Below are positions 8,660 to 19,770 of a stretch of 64,000 nt of DNA, piece by piece. Below the pieces are notes generated by a model. That model ran no database searches and had not been told where the DNA came from. It was given only the letters and a program-made list of their open reading frames with translations. Location: the NCBI RefSeq assembly GCF_900156465.1, contig NZ_LT707064.1, positions 1,896,001 to 1,960,000 on the forward strand, in the 5' to 3' direction. Made by a program: the position numbers and the translations under genes. Position 1 is the first letter of the stretch. Every line of letters starts with the position of its first letter. Source of the stretch: Pseudomonas sp. 7SR1. Its GTDB lineage: Bacteria; Pseudomonadota; Gammaproteobacteria; Pseudomonadales; Pseudomonadaceae.

Positions 8660-9772
8660 ATGAAGGCATTAGGTATGAAGATAGCTGGCAAGACCCTCCT
8701 CGCCATGTCTCTGATGGGCGCGATGGCGGGTGCCGTCCAGGCGGACGACAAAGTGCTGCACGTCTATAACTGGTCCGACTACATCGCCCCGGACACGATC
8801 GCCAAGTTCGAGAAGGAGTCGGGGATCAAGGTGGTCTACGACGTATTCGACAGCAATGAAACCCTGGAAGCCAAGCTGCTGGCCGGCAAGTCCGGCTATG
8901 ACATCGTGGTGCCGTCGAACAACTTCCTGGCCAAGCAGATCAAGGCGGGCGTCTATCAGCCACTGGACAAGTCCAAGTTGCCGAACTGGAAGAATCTCGA
9001 CACCGACCTGCTCAAGGCGGTGGGTGATGCCAGCGACAAGGGCAACCAGTACGCTTTCCCTTACATGTGGGGCACCATCGGCATCGGCTACAACCCCGAG
9101 AAGGTCAAGGCGGCACTGGGTATCGACAAGATCGATTCCTGGGATGTCCTGCTCAAGCCGGAAAATATCGCCAAGCTCAAGAGTTGCGGGGTGAGCTTCC
9201 TCGATTCGCCGACCGAGATGATCCCGGTGGCCTTGCACTACCTGGGCTACCCGACCGACACCCAGGACAAGAAACAACTGGCTGACGCCGAGGCGCTGTT
9301 CCTCAAGATCCGTCCTTCGATCGGTTACTTCCACTCGTCCAAGTACATCTCCGACCTGGCCAACGGCAACATCTGCGTGGCCGTGGGTTACTCGGGCGAT
9401 ATCGAGCAGTCCAAATCCCGTGCCGCCGAAGCGGGTGGCAAGGTCAAGGTGGCCTACAGCATTCCCAAGGAAGGCGCCGGTTCGTTCTACGACATGGTCG
9501 CCATTCCCAAGGACGCCGAAAACGTCGAGGCCGCCTACAAGTACATGGACTTCCTGATGAAGCCGGAAATCATGGCCGAGATCACCGACAACGTCCGTTT
9601 CCCGAACGGCAACAAGGCCGCGACGCCGTTGGTGGACAAGGAAATCTCCGGTGATCCGAACATCTATCCGTCGGATGAAGTGAAAGCCCATCTGTATGCG
9701 ATCAGCGACTTGCCGCCAGCCACCCAGCGGATCCTGACCCGCAGCTGGACCAAGATCAAATCCGGTAAATAA
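8660..9772 (+). CDS. spuD: Periplasmic polyamine-binding protein SpuD
   Basis: A 370-residue solute-binding protein of the PotF/SpuD family with signal peptide ([18 protein letters not shown], cleavage before [13 protein letters not shown]). In P. aeruginosa SpuD preferentially binds putrescine and its twin SpuE spermidine. Binding-pocket words seen here are [38 protein letters not shown] and GYSGDIEQS. The ATG at 8660 is chosen because GGAG lies 8 bases upstream; a second ATG at 8675 would shorten the N terminus by five residues. It is followed by the paralogue spuE. Confidence 0.92.
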   Translation: MKALGMKIAGKTLLAMSLMGAMAGAVQADDKVLHVYNWSDYIAPDTIAKFEKESGIKVVYDVFDSNETLEAKLLAGKSGYDIVVPSNNFLAKQIKAGVYQPLDKSKLPNWKNLDTDLLKAVGDASDKGNQYAFPYMWGTIGIGYNPEKVKAALGIDKIDSWDVLLKPENIAKLKSCGVSFLDSPTEMIPVALHYLGYPTDTQDKKQLADAEALFLKIRPSIGYFHSSKYISDLANGNICVAVGYSGDIEQSKSRAAEAGGKVKVAYSIPKEGAGSFYDMVAIPKDAENVEAAYKYMDFLMKPEIMAEITDNVRFPNGNKAATPLVDKEISGDPNIYPSDEVKAHLYAISDLPPATQRILTRSWTKIKSGK

Positions 9773-11054
<1,282 letters not shown>

Positions 11055-11122
11055 CGTCAAACGCTCTAACTTAAAGGTTCGCCCGTGAGGGGCGAACTGC
11101 AAATTCTGTGGGAGTTTCGTAA

Positions 11123-12265
11123 ATGGCAGTTGCCTCCGGCGCCTATAAGAAAGCCCTCGAGGGCGACCAGACACCCAAGCAGGTGCTGGTCAAGATCGAC
11201 CGGGTCACGAAGAAGTTCGACGAGACGATTGCCGTGGACGATGTGTCCCTGGAAATCAAGAAAGGCGAGATCTTCGCCTTGCTCGGCGGCTCGGGATCGG
11301 GCAAATCCACCTTGCTGCGCATGCTCGCAGGATTCGAGCGGCCCACGGAAGGGCGCATTTTCCTCGATGGTGTGGATATCACCGACATGCCGCCCTACGA
11401 GCGGCCGATCAACATGATGTTCCAGTCCTATGCGCTGTTTCCCCACATGACCGTGGCGCAGAATATTGCGTTCGGCCTGCAGCAGGACAGGATTCCCAAG
11501 GCGGAGATCGAAGCCCGCGTGGCGGAAATGCTCAAGCTGGTGCAGATGAGCCAGTACGCCAAGCGCAAGCCCCATCAGCTTTCCGGTGGCCAGCGCCAGC
11601 GGGTGGCCCTGGCCCGTTCCCTGGCCAAGCGGCCCAAGCTGCTGTTGCTCGACGAACCGATGGGGGCCCTGGACAAGAAGCTGCGTTCGCAGATGCAGCT
11701 CGAGCTCGTGGAAATCATCGAGCGGGTCGGCGTGACTTGCGTCATGGTGACCCACGACCAGGAAGAGGCCATGACCATGGCCGAACGGATCGCGATCATG
11801 CACCTGGGCTGGATCGCCCAGATCGGCAGCCCGATCGACATCTACGAGACCCCGACCAGCCGGCTGGTCTGCGAGTTCATCGGCAACGTCAACATCTTCG
11901 AGACCGAAGTGGTGGATGACGCCGAGGGACATGCGGTGCTGACCTGCAAGGATCTGGACCGCAACATCTACGTGGGCCACGGCATCAGCACCTCGGTGCA
12001 GGACAAGTCCGTGACCTACGCCATCCGCCCGGAAAAGCTGCTGGTGACCGCCGAACAGCCGACCTGCGAGCACAACTGGTCCAGCGGCAAGGTCCATGAC
12101 ATCGCCTACCTGGGTGGCCATTCGGTGTTCTACGTCGAGTTGCCGAGCGGCAAGCTGGTGCAGTCCTTCGTGGCGAACGCCGAGCGCCGTGGCCAGCGGC
12201 CGACCTGGGGCGACCAGGTGTTCGTCTGGTGGGAGGATGACAGCGGCGTGGTGCTTCGCTCATGA
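11123..12265 (+). CDS. spuF: Polyamine ABC transporter ATP-binding protein SpuF (PotG-like)
   Basis: A 380-residue importer ATPase. Walker A GGSGSGKST, Q-loop MMFQSYALFPHM, signature LSGGQRQRVALARSL and Walker B LLLLDEPMGALD are intact, followed by a C-terminal TOBE_2 domain (about residues 290-375) typical of PotA/PotG. The ribosome site is GGGAG 9 bases before ATG 11123. It overlaps spuG by ATGA, so the ATPase and both permeases are translationally coupled. Confidence 0.94.
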   Translation: MAVASGAYKKALEGDQTPKQVLVKIDRVTKKFDETIAVDDVSLEIKKGEIFALLGGSGSGKSTLLRMLAGFERPTEGRIFLDGVDITDMPPYERPINMMFQSYALFPHMTVAQNIAFGLQQDRIPKAEIEARVAEMLKLVQMSQYAKRKPHQLSGGQRQRVALARSLAKRPKLLLLDEPMGALDKKLRSQMQLELVEIIERVGVTCVMVTHDQEEAMTMAERIAIMHLGWIAQIGSPIDIYETPTSRLVCEFIGNVNIFETEVVDDAEGHAVLTCKDLDRNIYVGHGISTSVQDKSVTYAIRPEKLLVTAEQPTCEHNWSSGKVHDIAYLGGHSVFYVELPSGKLVQSFVANAERRGQRPTWGDQVFVWWEDDSGVVLRS

Positions 12266-13182
12266 ACATGCGCAAACTCAAGCGTCGACTCGCCCGAATA
12301 ACGCCCGGTGGCCGGCAACTGGTCATCGGGGTGCCCTTCATCTGGCTGTTCCTGTTCTTCATGCTGCCGTTCTTCATCGTCCTGAAGATCAGTTTCGCTG
12401 AAGCCGACGTGGCGATTCCGCCTTACACCGAGATCTACAGCTACGTCGACCAGAAGCTGCAGATACTGCTCAACCTGGCCAACTACGCGATGCTCAGCGA
12501 GGACGAGCTGTATATCGCCGCGTACCTGGGCTCGCTGAAGATGGCCCTGATCAGTACGGTCCTGTGCCTGCTGATCGGTTATCCGATGGCCTATGGCATC
12601 GCCAACGCCCGCAAAGAGACGCAGACGGTGCTGGTGCTGCTGATCATGATGCCGACCTGGACCGCGATCCTGATCCGCGTCTACGCGTGGATGGGCATCC
12701 TCAGCAACAACGGCCTGCTCAACGGCTTCCTGATGAGCATGGGCTTGATCAGCGAACCCTTGCAGATCCTCAACACCAACCTGGCGGTGTACATCGGTGT
12801 CGTCTATTCGTACCTGCCGTTCATGATCCTGCCGTTGTACGCCAACCTGGTCAAACATGACCCCAGCCTGCTGGAGGCCGCCTCCGACCTGGGATCGAGT
12901 ACCTTCAACAGCTTCTGGAAGATCACCGTGCCGCTGTCCAAGAACGGCATCATCGCCGGTTGCATGCTGGTGTTCATCCCGGTGGTGGGGGAATTCGTGA
13001 TCCCGGAACTGCTGGGCGGCCCCGAGACCCTGATGATCGGCAAAGTGCTGTGGCAGGAATTCTTCAACAACCGTGACTGGCCGGTGGCATCCGCCCTGGC
13101 GGTGGTGATGCTGGCGATCCTGATCGTGCCCATCATTCTGTTCAACCGCAGTCAGGCCAAGGAAATGGAGGGCAAGGAATGA
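12262..13182 (+). CDS. spuG: Polyamine ABC transporter permease SpuG (PotH-like)
   Basis: A 306-residue inner-membrane permease with about six spans, the first at residues ~25-45 (PFIWLFLFFMLPFFIVLKIS). The cytoplasmic EAA loop is LLEAASDLGSSTFNSFWKIT, which docks on SpuF. It starts inside the end of spuF and overlaps spuH by four bases. Together with SpuH it forms the channel for putrescine and spermidine. Confidence 0.93.
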   Translation: MNMRKLKRRLARITPGGRQLVIGVPFIWLFLFFMLPFFIVLKISFAEADVAIPPYTEIYSYVDQKLQILLNLANYAMLSEDELYIAAYLGSLKMALISTVLCLLIGYPMAYGIANARKETQTVLVLLIMMPTWTAILIRVYAWMGILSNNGLLNGFLMSMGLISEPLQILNTNLAVYIGVVYSYLPFMILPLYANLVKHDPSLLEAASDLGSSTFNSFWKITVPLSKNGIIAGCMLVFIPVVGEFVIPELLGGPETLMIGKVLWQEFFNNRDWPVASALAVVMLAILIVPIILFNRSQAKEMEGKE

Positions 13183-14066
13183 AGCGCTTTCGTTTTTCGA
13201 GCCTGATGCTGGTGCTGGGGTTGCTGTTCATCTACGCGCCGATGGTGATCCTGGTGATCTTCTCGTTCAACGCCTCGAAGCTGGTGACGGTGTGGGGCGG
13301 CTGGTCGATCAAATGGTATGTCGGCCTGCTGGACAACACCCAGTTGATGGGGTCGGTGCTGCGCTCCCTGGAAATCGCCTGCTATACAGCGGTTGCCGCG
13401 GTGGCCCTGGGCACGCTGGCCGCCTTCGTGTTGACCCGCATCACCCGGTTCAAGGGGCGTACGCTGTTCGGTGGCCTGGTCACCGCGCCGCTGGTGATGC
13501 CGGAAGTGATCACCGGCCTGTCCTTGCTACTGCTGTTCGTGGCCATGGCCCAGATGATCGGCTGGCCCCAGGAGCGTGGCATCGTCACGATCTGGATCGC
13601 CCACACGACCTTCTGTGCGGCCTATGTGGCGGTGGTGGTCTCCTCGCGCTTGCGTGAGCTGGATCTTTCCATCGAGGAGGCTGCCATGGACCTTGGCGCG
13701 CGGCCCTGGAAGGTGTTCATCCTGATCACCATCCCGATGATCGCGCCATCGCTGGCGGCGGGGGGCATGATGTCGTTCGCGCTGTCCCTGGATGACCTGG
13801 TGCTGGCGAGCTTCGTGTCGGGTCCAGGTTCCACGACCTTGCCCATGGAGGTGTTCTCGGCGGTGCGTCTGGGTGTGAAGCCGGAGATCAACGCCGTGGC
13901 GAGCCTGATCCTGCTGGCGGTGTCGCTGGTGACGTTCCTGGTCTGGTACTTCAGCCGCCGGGCCGAGGAAAACCGCCGGCGGGCCATCCAGCAAGCCATC
14001 GAGGAAAGCGCCGCGGACTCCTGGAAACAGCCGCAGGTACGCCGGCCCGAGGCCGCACCGGTCTAA
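13179..14066 (+). CDS. spuH: Polyamine ABC transporter permease SpuH (PotI-like)
   Basis: A 295-residue permease, second subunit of the heterodimer. It has about six membrane segments beginning with LMLVLGLLFIYAPMVILVIF, and the EAA loop EEAAMDLGARPWKVFILITI. The Arg-rich, charged C-terminal tail (after residue ~265) is cytoplasmic. It is the last gene of the spu run; no clear terminator follows, only REP sequences. Confidence 0.93.
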   Translation: MKRFRFSSLMLVLGLLFIYAPMVILVIFSFNASKLVTVWGGWSIKWYVGLLDNTQLMGSVLRSLEIACYTAVAAVALGTLAAFVLTRITRFKGRTLFGGLVTAPLVMPEVITGLSLLLLFVAMAQMIGWPQERGIVTIWIAHTTFCAAYVAVVVSSRLRELDLSIEEAAMDLGARPWKVFILITIPMIAPSLAAGGMMSFALSLDDLVLASFVSGPGSTTLPMEVFSAVRLGVKPEINAVASLILLAVSLVTFLVWYFSRRAEENRRRAIQQAIEESAADSWKQPQVRRPEAAPV

Positions 14067-14083
14067 CCGGACGCCGCGTCACC

Positions 14084-14241
14084 GTGGGAGCGGGCTTGCC
14101 CGCGAAAGTGGTGTGACAGTCGACGAAAAGGTTGAATGTCAGTCCGCTATCGCGAGCAAGCTCGCTCCGATGTTTTCTGGGATCGCCTGCAAGTCCGCAG
14201 CCGAGCGCAGATCCCATTGTGGGGGCGAGCTTGCTCGCGAG
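14084..14241. repeat. Cluster of three REP sequences
   Basis: GTGGGAGCGGGCTTGCCCGC (14084), the inverted TATCGCGAGCAAGCTCGCTC (14149) and GGGGGCGAGCTTGCTCGCGA (14220) lie in the spuH to AhpD-like gene gap. They are typical Pseudomonas REPs at the 3' ends of convergent genes. Confidence 0.85.
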
Positions 14242-14263
14242 CGAAGGTGTCAGTTATCGCCGC

Positions 14264-14605
14264 TCATTTCTTCAGCGCGTCATGGGCCTCCAGCGCCCGC
14301 AGAGAGTAAATGTAGGCCGCGCCGGCATTCAGCGATACCGCGGTTGCCAGGGTGGCGGCAATTTCCTCGCGGGTGGCGCCGGCCTTGATGGCGGCGTCGG
14401 TGTGCACGCCGATGCAGCCGTCGCAGCGAGTCGTGATCGCCACCGCGATGGAAATCAGCTCCCGGGTCTTGGCATCGAGCACATTGTTTTCGGCCGAGGC
14501 TTCATCCAGGGCCATGTAGGCCTTGACCATTTTCGGGTTGCTCTTGCCCAGGGCACCGAAGGCACTCTTGATGGTGGGCAGCAGTTCGGACCAGTTGTTG
14601 AACAT
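14264..14605 (-). CDS. Carboxymuconolactone decarboxylase / AhpD-like protein
   Basis: A 113-residue all-helical protein of the CMD/AhpD fold. The redox motif CDGC is visible within TRCDGCIGVHTDAAIKAG, with the downstream His of the alkylhydroperoxidase site. Family members with CxxC reduce peroxides or act as thiol oxidoreductases. The ATG at 14605 begins MFNNWSELLPT; earlier in-frame ATGs give a nonsense N terminus overlapping hacB. It stands alone and faces spuH. Confidence 0.85.
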   Translation of the reverse strand: MFNNWSELLPTIKSAFGALGKSNPKMVKAYMALDEASAENNVLDAKTRELISIAVAITTRCDGCIGVHTDAAIKAGATREEIAATLATAVSLNAGAAYIYSLRALEAHDALKK

Positions 14606-14702
14606 TGCATTGACTCCATGGGGGCGGGAAAACCTTGTGTAGTCTTGACCAATAATCACGATCGGGCCCGCTGGCACCGAAAAAAGACGACGCCTCGCCC
14701 GT

Positions 14703-17111
14703 TCAGCGTGCCGTGCCGGCCGGTAGCAGCTTGAGGGTGTCCCGGGTATTGGCCAGCACTTCTTCTTCGGCCAGGTGCGCCTGGTGATACAGCCCCTCGA
14801 TGTAGGCCTCGGCCTGGTCCGCGTAATACTTGTCGAACGGCACGCCACTCTGGCCGACGGGGTTGATGGTGACGCTGTGGGCCGGGTCGGCGAAATCGAT
14901 GATGCGTCGCGTGGAAGGTCCGTAGGTCACAGGCCAGGGAGCCGGGCCTATCTTGGCCGAGAGATTGTTGGGCACTTCATGGGTGCCGGGGGCGGCGAAC
15001 GGGCCGATGTTGAAGATCCGGTCCAGGGGTTTTTGCAGGCCCAGCGGATGCCCGTGGGTCAGGGTATGGGCCTTGCCCCAGCGCCACTGCGTGGCATCGT
15101 CGCCCAGGGTGGCCTTCAGGTGCGCCAGGCTCTTGCACCAGGCTATTTTCACCACGTCGGCACGGGTCTCCGTACCCAGGGTGGTGCGGTCGTCCCACCA
15201 TGGCGAATCCTTTGTCGCGGCCAGGCGAGGCAGTGCGGCGTCAATGACCCGGGTCGAGAGCGCGGTTTCGAAGAAACTGTCTCCCAGCTCGTCGTGCAGC
15301 GCGGCGTCGGCCAGGTTGAACAGGAACTGGTTGAACAGCGTGGCGCTGATGGAGTCCAGCGGGTAATCGCCTTGCCATTGGGCCAGCTGCTCCACCCATT
15401 TGCGTTCCTGCGGGTCGCTGATCACGTCTCGCAGCACTGGCAGCAAGGGTGCCAGCAGGCGCGGGCCATAGGCGGTCGTCGTGCCCAGTTGCAGCTTACG
15501 GGTGGTTTCGATGTCCCACTTGGCCTGTTTGTCGCCCAGCTGCAGGTTGAGCTGCTGGCCGCGGTCGGCGAGGTTGTAGTAGCCCGGGATCTCGATGCCG
15601 CTGGGGGATACCGGCTGGAAATTCGCCGAGACGATATAGCCTCGGGCAGGATTTTCTTCTTGCGGGTTGTCACTGAACGGGTAGAAACCGTCCTTCTCCG
15701 CCTCCGGGCTGCTGCCATCGAGCATGAAGCCAGGTTTCGCGCCCGCCGGCCTCTTGGGCAACTGTGCCGCGGCCCACCAGCCGATGTCTCCCTGGGCGCT
15801 GGCCCAGACGATATTCAGCCCGGGGGCATGAATCCTGGACGATGCGTCTCGTGCCTTGGCCAATGTATCGGCGCGGTTGAGCCGGTAGAACGCCTCGAGG
15901 ATGGGGTTGCGGCTTTCCAGGAACCCCCACCACATGGCAATCGGCGTCTTGCCGGCATTGGCGCCAAGGGCGTCGTTGACGATCGGGCCATGGGGCGACT
16001 GGCGCAACACCAGCGTCACCGGGGCCTGGCCCTTGACCGCGATCTGCTGTTCGCTGCGGGTCATGTCCACCCATCCGTCGCGGTACCAGACCTGTTCCGG
16101 GTTGTCCGGGTTGGTCTTCTCGGCGACCAGGTCCAGGTCATCGTTCTGGAACATGGTCACGCTCCAGCCGAAATCCTGGTTCATGCCCAGCGTGGCGAAC
16201 GGCATCAGGGCCTGGTAATGCCCGTAGAGTTCGAAGCCCGGCGCCGAAAGGTGCGCTTCGTACCATACCGACGGTGCCGAAAAGCGGATGTGCGGATCGC
16301 CCGCCAGCAAAGGCTTGCCGCTTTGGGTACGGCTGCCCGAGACCGCCCAGGCGTTGCTGCCTTCGAACTGCGGCAGGCCGTTCTCGGCCATGGCCTGCTC
16401 GGTCAGGCGCGCCAGGGCGTTGAGGTCTTTCCAGTCACCGTCGGCCAGTGGCAGGCCGGGCTGGCGACGTTCCTCCAGGGCGCCCTTGGGCTGCCAGTCG
16501 AGGTCGAAAATGTCCAGGTACCGGGCACCGAACTGGTCGCGCACGTAGGTCAGCAAGGGTTCGGTGCGAAAGGCGGCGGCAAAGCTGTAGGCCATGTAGC
16601 CGGTGATGCTCACGGTGTCTTCGGCGGTGAAAGGGCGCTTGGGGATGCCCAGCACATCGAACTCCACCGGTCGGGTATGGGTGTCCTGGTAGTGGTTGAT
16701 CCCGTCCAGGTAGGCCTGCATGGCGACCCAGGCGGGGGATTGCGGATCCTGTTCCGTCACGTAAGTGGCGGCGCGCTCGCGGATGCGCAGGCTGCGCATC
16801 AGTTTATCGGTGTCGAGCAATTTCGGTCCCAGTACCTCGGCGAGTTCACCCCGGGCGAGGCGGCGCATGATTTCCATCTGGAACAGCCGGTCCTGGGCAT
16901 GGACATAACCGAGGGCGCGGTAGAGATCGGTTTCGTTGCCGGCACGAATGTGTGGTACGCCGCGTTCGTCGTAGCGTACGGTGACCGAGCCTTGCAGCCC
17001 CTGCAACTGCACCATGCCCTGGCGGGTCGGTTGCTTGCTGTAGAGGTAGCCACCGGCAACGATGATGGCGGTGACCACCAGTGACAGGAGTGCGATGAGA
17101 CTGCGTTTCAT
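14703..17111 (-). CDS. hacB: Penicillin acylase family protein, probable N-acyl-homoserine lactone acylase HacB
   Basis: An 802-residue Ntn-hydrolase precursor: an N-terminal signal/anchor (LIALLSLVVTAIIVAGGYLY), the alpha-chain domain to ~residue 251, then the autocleavage site G251-S252 in FEGSNAWAVSGS, where the Ser becomes the beta-chain nucleophile. Downstream motifs are GDPHIRFSAPS and the oxyanion region around residues 320-330. Family members cleave acyl chains from homoserine lactones (quorum quenching) or beta-lactams. Its position beside spuH matches HacB (PA0305) of P. aeruginosa from memory, which hydrolyses long-chain AHLs. Substrate here is inferred. Confidence 0.85.
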   Translation of the reverse strand: MKRSLIALLSLVVTAIIVAGGYLYSKQPTRQGMVQLQGLQGSVTVRYDERGVPHIRAGNETDLYRALGYVHAQDRLFQMEIMRRLARGELAEVLGPKLLDTDKLMRSLRIRERAATYVTEQDPQSPAWVAMQAYLDGINHYQDTHTRPVEFDVLGIPKRPFTAEDTVSITGYMAYSFAAAFRTEPLLTYVRDQFGARYLDIFDLDWQPKGALEERRQPGLPLADGDWKDLNALARLTEQAMAENGLPQFEGSNAWAVSGSRTQSGKPLLAGDPHIRFSAPSVWYEAHLSAPGFELYGHYQALMPFATLGMNQDFGWSVTMFQNDDLDLVAEKTNPDNPEQVWYRDGWVDMTRSEQQIAVKGQAPVTLVLRQSPHGPIVNDALGANAGKTPIAMWWGFLESRNPILEAFYRLNRADTLAKARDASSRIHAPGLNIVWASAQGDIGWWAAAQLPKRPAGAKPGFMLDGSSPEAEKDGFYPFSDNPQEENPARGYIVSANFQPVSPSGIEIPGYYNLADRGQQLNLQLGDKQAKWDIETTRKLQLGTTTAYGPRLLAPLLPVLRDVISDPQERKWVEQLAQWQGDYPLDSISATLFNQFLFNLADAALHDELGDSFFETALSTRVIDAALPRLAATKDSPWWDDRTTLGTETRADVVKIAWCKSLAHLKATLGDDATQWRWGKAHTLTHGHPLGLQKPLDRIFNIGPFAAPGTHEVPNNLSAKIGPAPWPVTYGPSTRRIIDFADPAHSVTINPVGQSGVPFDKYYADQAEAYIEGLYHQAHLAEEEVLANTRDTLKLLPAGTAR

Positions 17112-17209
17112 GGTGCTTCCTTATGCCGTTGACAGCGGTTCCATGACCGCGCTGTTCATTCCCTGTTTAACATGGCGCCGCGTGCCTGCGCATCGTCCCT
17201 CGGAGGGAT

Positions 17210-17800
17210 TTACCGACTGGTGGCCGATGCCTCCTGGCCCCATGGGCAATAACAGCCCACTGCCAGGGTATGGGTCGCGTTGACCGCCCGGCCGACGCTC
17301 AATGCCTCGAGGATCGGTTCGATGAAGCTGTTGCTCGAATTGCAGGTCAGGCCTTCGCTGTAGGGGCCGAAATAGGCCAGCGCACCGTTGCGGTCCCAGA
17401 TCGCCACCGCCGGGCTGGCGGGAATCTGGCCCGAGCCCGGCAAGGCCGCAAGGGGTTTGAGGCTGCCCAGCGTGGCCGGCAGTTGGCCTTGGGTCGCGGT
17501 CTTTTGTACCGCGTAGAACTCGACGCCTTGCGATGCATATCTATCGATCAGTTCGGCGAGGTGTTGCTGGTTGCCGACGTTGCAGGGGCAAGCCGGATCC
17601 CAGAAGTGCACCAGGCGGATCGGGCCAGGACCGGCAAGGTCGGCGGGCAAGCGCAAGGGGTCGCCGGAAAACACCGCAGTGTGTTGGCTGAAAGCCCGCA
17701 GGTAACGGCCCTGGAACCAGTCGTAGGCGAACCACAATACGGCGGCGCACCCGAGGGCAAGCAGGCTGGCAAGCAAGGTCGTGCGGTGGGACGGGCGCAT
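17210..17800 (-). CDS. Thioredoxin-fold protein with CxC motif (DUF6436-type)
   Basis: A 196-residue protein with one N-terminal membrane anchor (TLLASLLALGCAAVLWFAY) and a probable periplasmic thioredoxin-like domain. HFWDPACPCNVGNQQH carries Cys-Pro-Cys where thioredoxins have CxxC, and Cys residues recur near the end (TCNSSNSF, CYCPWG). I choose the ATG at 17800 (MRPSHRT) because the earlier ATG at 17866 runs into the divergent hydrolase leader. No function is established; a role in periplasmic redox handling is a guess. Confidence 0.7.
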   Translation of the reverse strand: MRPSHRTTLLASLLALGCAAVLWFAYDWFQGRYLRAFSQHTAVFSGDPLRLPADLAGPGPIRLVHFWDPACPCNVGNQQHLAELIDRYASQGVEFYAVQKTATQGQLPATLGSLKPLAALPGSGQIPASPAVAIWDRNGALAYFGPYSEGLTCNSSNSFIEPILEALSVGRAVNATHTLAVGCYCPWGQEASATSR

Positions 17801-17899
17801 GGAGTCGATCCTCTGGAGCCGCGTAGCTTGCCACGCCTGCCGCGACAGATGAATATCGCAGACCATAAAGTCCTTTTTCGCTTTCGCCTGGGAATATCA

Positions 17900-18847
17900 A
17901 TGCCTGCCACTTTCGACCCCGATAACCTGCGTGCCAGCCTGCAATCCATGGCCCAGTGGCAGCCACTGTCGGAACAGGCCCGGGCCTACCAGCGTTTCTA
18001 TGGGCTGGACTTTCCCCAGCGCGAGGTGCGCAAAGGGCTGGGGCGTTTCCGGATCGATGGGTATGAGTTGGTCGGGCAGGTCTGGTGGCCGGAGAAAGCC
18101 GTGGCGACCTTGTTCGTGTTCCATGGTTACTACGATCACATGGGGCTGTACCGGCACTTGATCGAATGGGCACTGGCGCAGGGATTCGCGGTGATTGCCT
18201 GTGACCTGCCGGGCCACGGACTGTCCAGCGGAGAGCGCGCCAGCATCGGCGATTTCGCCGAATACCAGGCTACGCTGCAAGGGCTGCTGGCCGAGGCCGC
18301 GACCCTGGGCCTGCCGCAACCCTGGCACCTGTGCGGACAGAGCACCGGCGGTGCCATCGTGGTGGATCATGTGCTCAACCAGGGCGCGGACAGTCCGGCC
18401 CAGGGCCAGGTGATCCTGCTGTCGCCCCTGGTGCGGCCGCGGGCCTGGGGGTGGTCGCGCCTGAGCTACTACTTGCTCAAGCCTTTCGTGACCGGCATCG
18501 CCCGACGCTTCAGCGAAAATTCCACCGATCCTGATTTCCTGCCCTTCCTGCAAGCCGACCCCTTGCAGCCGTTACGCCTGCCGACCGCATGGGTCGGAGC
18601 GTTGGCACAATGGATCAAACGCATCGAGGCGGCGCCGAACAGCCCGCGCCAGCCTCTGATCGTGCAGGGCCAGGCGGACATGACGGTGGATTGGAAACAT
18701 AACCTGCAGGTGTTGTGCAGCAAGTTCGATCGACCGCAGGTGATGATGTTGCCCGAGGGACGCCATCACCTGGCGAACGAGTCCCTGGCGTTGCGGCAGG
18801 AGATGTTCGGGTTCCTGAACAAACGGATGAGCCGGAATCGGCGGTGA
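17900..18847 (+). CDS. Alpha/beta hydrolase (serine aminopeptidase S33 / lysophospholipase-like)
   Basis: A 315-residue protein. Fold landmarks are FVFHGYYDHMGLYRHL (oxyanion HG), CDLPGHGLSSGERASI, the nucleophile elbow CGQSTGGAIVVDH, and a late DMTVDW and LPEGRHHLANE carrying the probable Asp and His. This set is typical of monoacylglycerol lipase or lysophospholipase-like hydrolases. The ATG at 17900 is preferred; an in-frame ATG 17 codons upstream (17849) is possible. It is divergent from the thioredoxin-fold gene, and the substrate is unknown. Confidence 0.85.
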   Translation: MPATFDPDNLRASLQSMAQWQPLSEQARAYQRFYGLDFPQREVRKGLGRFRIDGYELVGQVWWPEKAVATLFVFHGYYDHMGLYRHLIEWALAQGFAVIACDLPGHGLSSGERASIGDFAEYQATLQGLLAEAATLGLPQPWHLCGQSTGGAIVVDHVLNQGADSPAQGQVILLSPLVRPRAWGWSRLSYYLLKPFVTGIARRFSENSTDPDFLPFLQADPLQPLRLPTAWVGALAQWIKRIEAAPNSPRQPLIVQGQADMTVDWKHNLQVLCSKFDRPQVMMLPEGRHHLANESLALRQEMFGFLNKRMSRNRR

Positions 18848-18880
18848 CCAGGCGATAGCGCCAGTCAACGCATCGCGAAG

Positions 18881-19624
18881 CTACTGCCCGAGATTCTGCC
18901 CTACGGCCAAGCCTGCCCGGACCGCCGCCAAAGCCGCCTGGTAATAGGCCTGGCCCTCGGCCGACTCGGCGAAAGTGGCGAATTCTTCCAGTTCGGTATC
19001 CGACAGGTCACGGTAGACATACAGCAGCGTGTTGTTCAGGTCCGCGCCGATCTGCTCCATGAGCCGCTGGCGCTGGCCGTTCAGCATGCCCTGGGCCTGG
19101 CCGGCGCCCAGCAGGCCGGGAATCATCGAGCTCAGGCTGTCGGCCGCCACGCCGGCGATCGCCAGGCTGACTTCGGCACCGGCCTCACGGGCGGGCAGGG
19201 CCTGGGCCAGGTGGCCGATGATCAGCAGGCGGTTGTCGCTGGCCTGCATCTTGGGCAGGCCCTTGGCGTTCTTTGCCAACTGGTCGCGACGGGTGGCCAG
19301 CAGCTCGGCGGCCACCACCTTGCGGCCCAGGGGTGACTGGAAGAAGTCCAGGGCCGGGACGGGGTCGTTGAGATGCTTGCGCAGTTGCGCTTCGGCCCGC
19401 TGGTCCATGGCCTGGGGAGCGAAGCGTTGATTGCTGTTGTTGACCAGCGCCTGGAACACCGCTGGCGGCAAGCTGCTTTGATAGCGCTGCTGCGCGGCAT
19501 TCAAGGCATCGTTGAAATGCGCCCGCTGTTCCGGCCAGCCGGCGACCTTGTACAACTGGTCGTAGCTGTCTGCCCAGGCGGGCAAAACGCAGAACATCAA
19601 CAGTGAGAAAAGCAAACGGCGCAT
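18881..19624 (-). CDS. Exported DUF2059 domain protein
   Basis: A 247-residue protein with a signal peptide (LLFSLLMFCVLPAWA, cleavage before DSYDQLY). The body is helical; the C-terminal DUF2059 segment contains DLSDTELEEFATFAESAEGQ followed by a conserved YYQA. DUF2059 proteins are periplasmic or secreted and have no defined function. The ATG at 19624 (MRRLLFS) is selected because it begins the signal peptide; an upstream in-frame ATG at 19690 does not. Confidence 0.85.
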   Translation of the reverse strand: MRRLLFSLLMFCVLPAWADSYDQLYKVAGWPEQRAHFNDALNAAQQRYQSSLPPAVFQALVNNSNQRFAPQAMDQRAEAQLRKHLNDPVPALDFFQSPLGRKVVAAELLATRRDQLAKNAKGLPKMQASDNRLLIIGHLAQALPAREAGAEVSLAIAGVAADSLSSMIPGLLGAGQAQGMLNGQRQRLMEQIGADLNNTLLYVYRDLSDTELEEFATFAESAEGQAYYQAALAAVRAGLAVGQNLGQ

Positions 19625-19770
19625 AGGGACTCCTGTCAGCAGCCGACTATTCTCCGTGGGGTGCGGGAACTTGTCGAGAATTCGTATCAAGTTCGTACGG
19701 CGGTGCCATCTGCAAACCGCCCCGCAAACCCGCTGCGTGGCGCTGTCGGTTTTACGTGGGCAGGCATACT

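Noticed and set aside
14084..14241. Repeated short sequences that could suggest a CRISPR array
   Set aside because: The units are inverted REP sequences of irregular spacing, not direct repeats with uniform spacers.
14775..17084. 769-codon plus-strand frame
   Set aside because: Antisense shadow of hacB; no domain is recognisable and it lacks a ribosome binding site.
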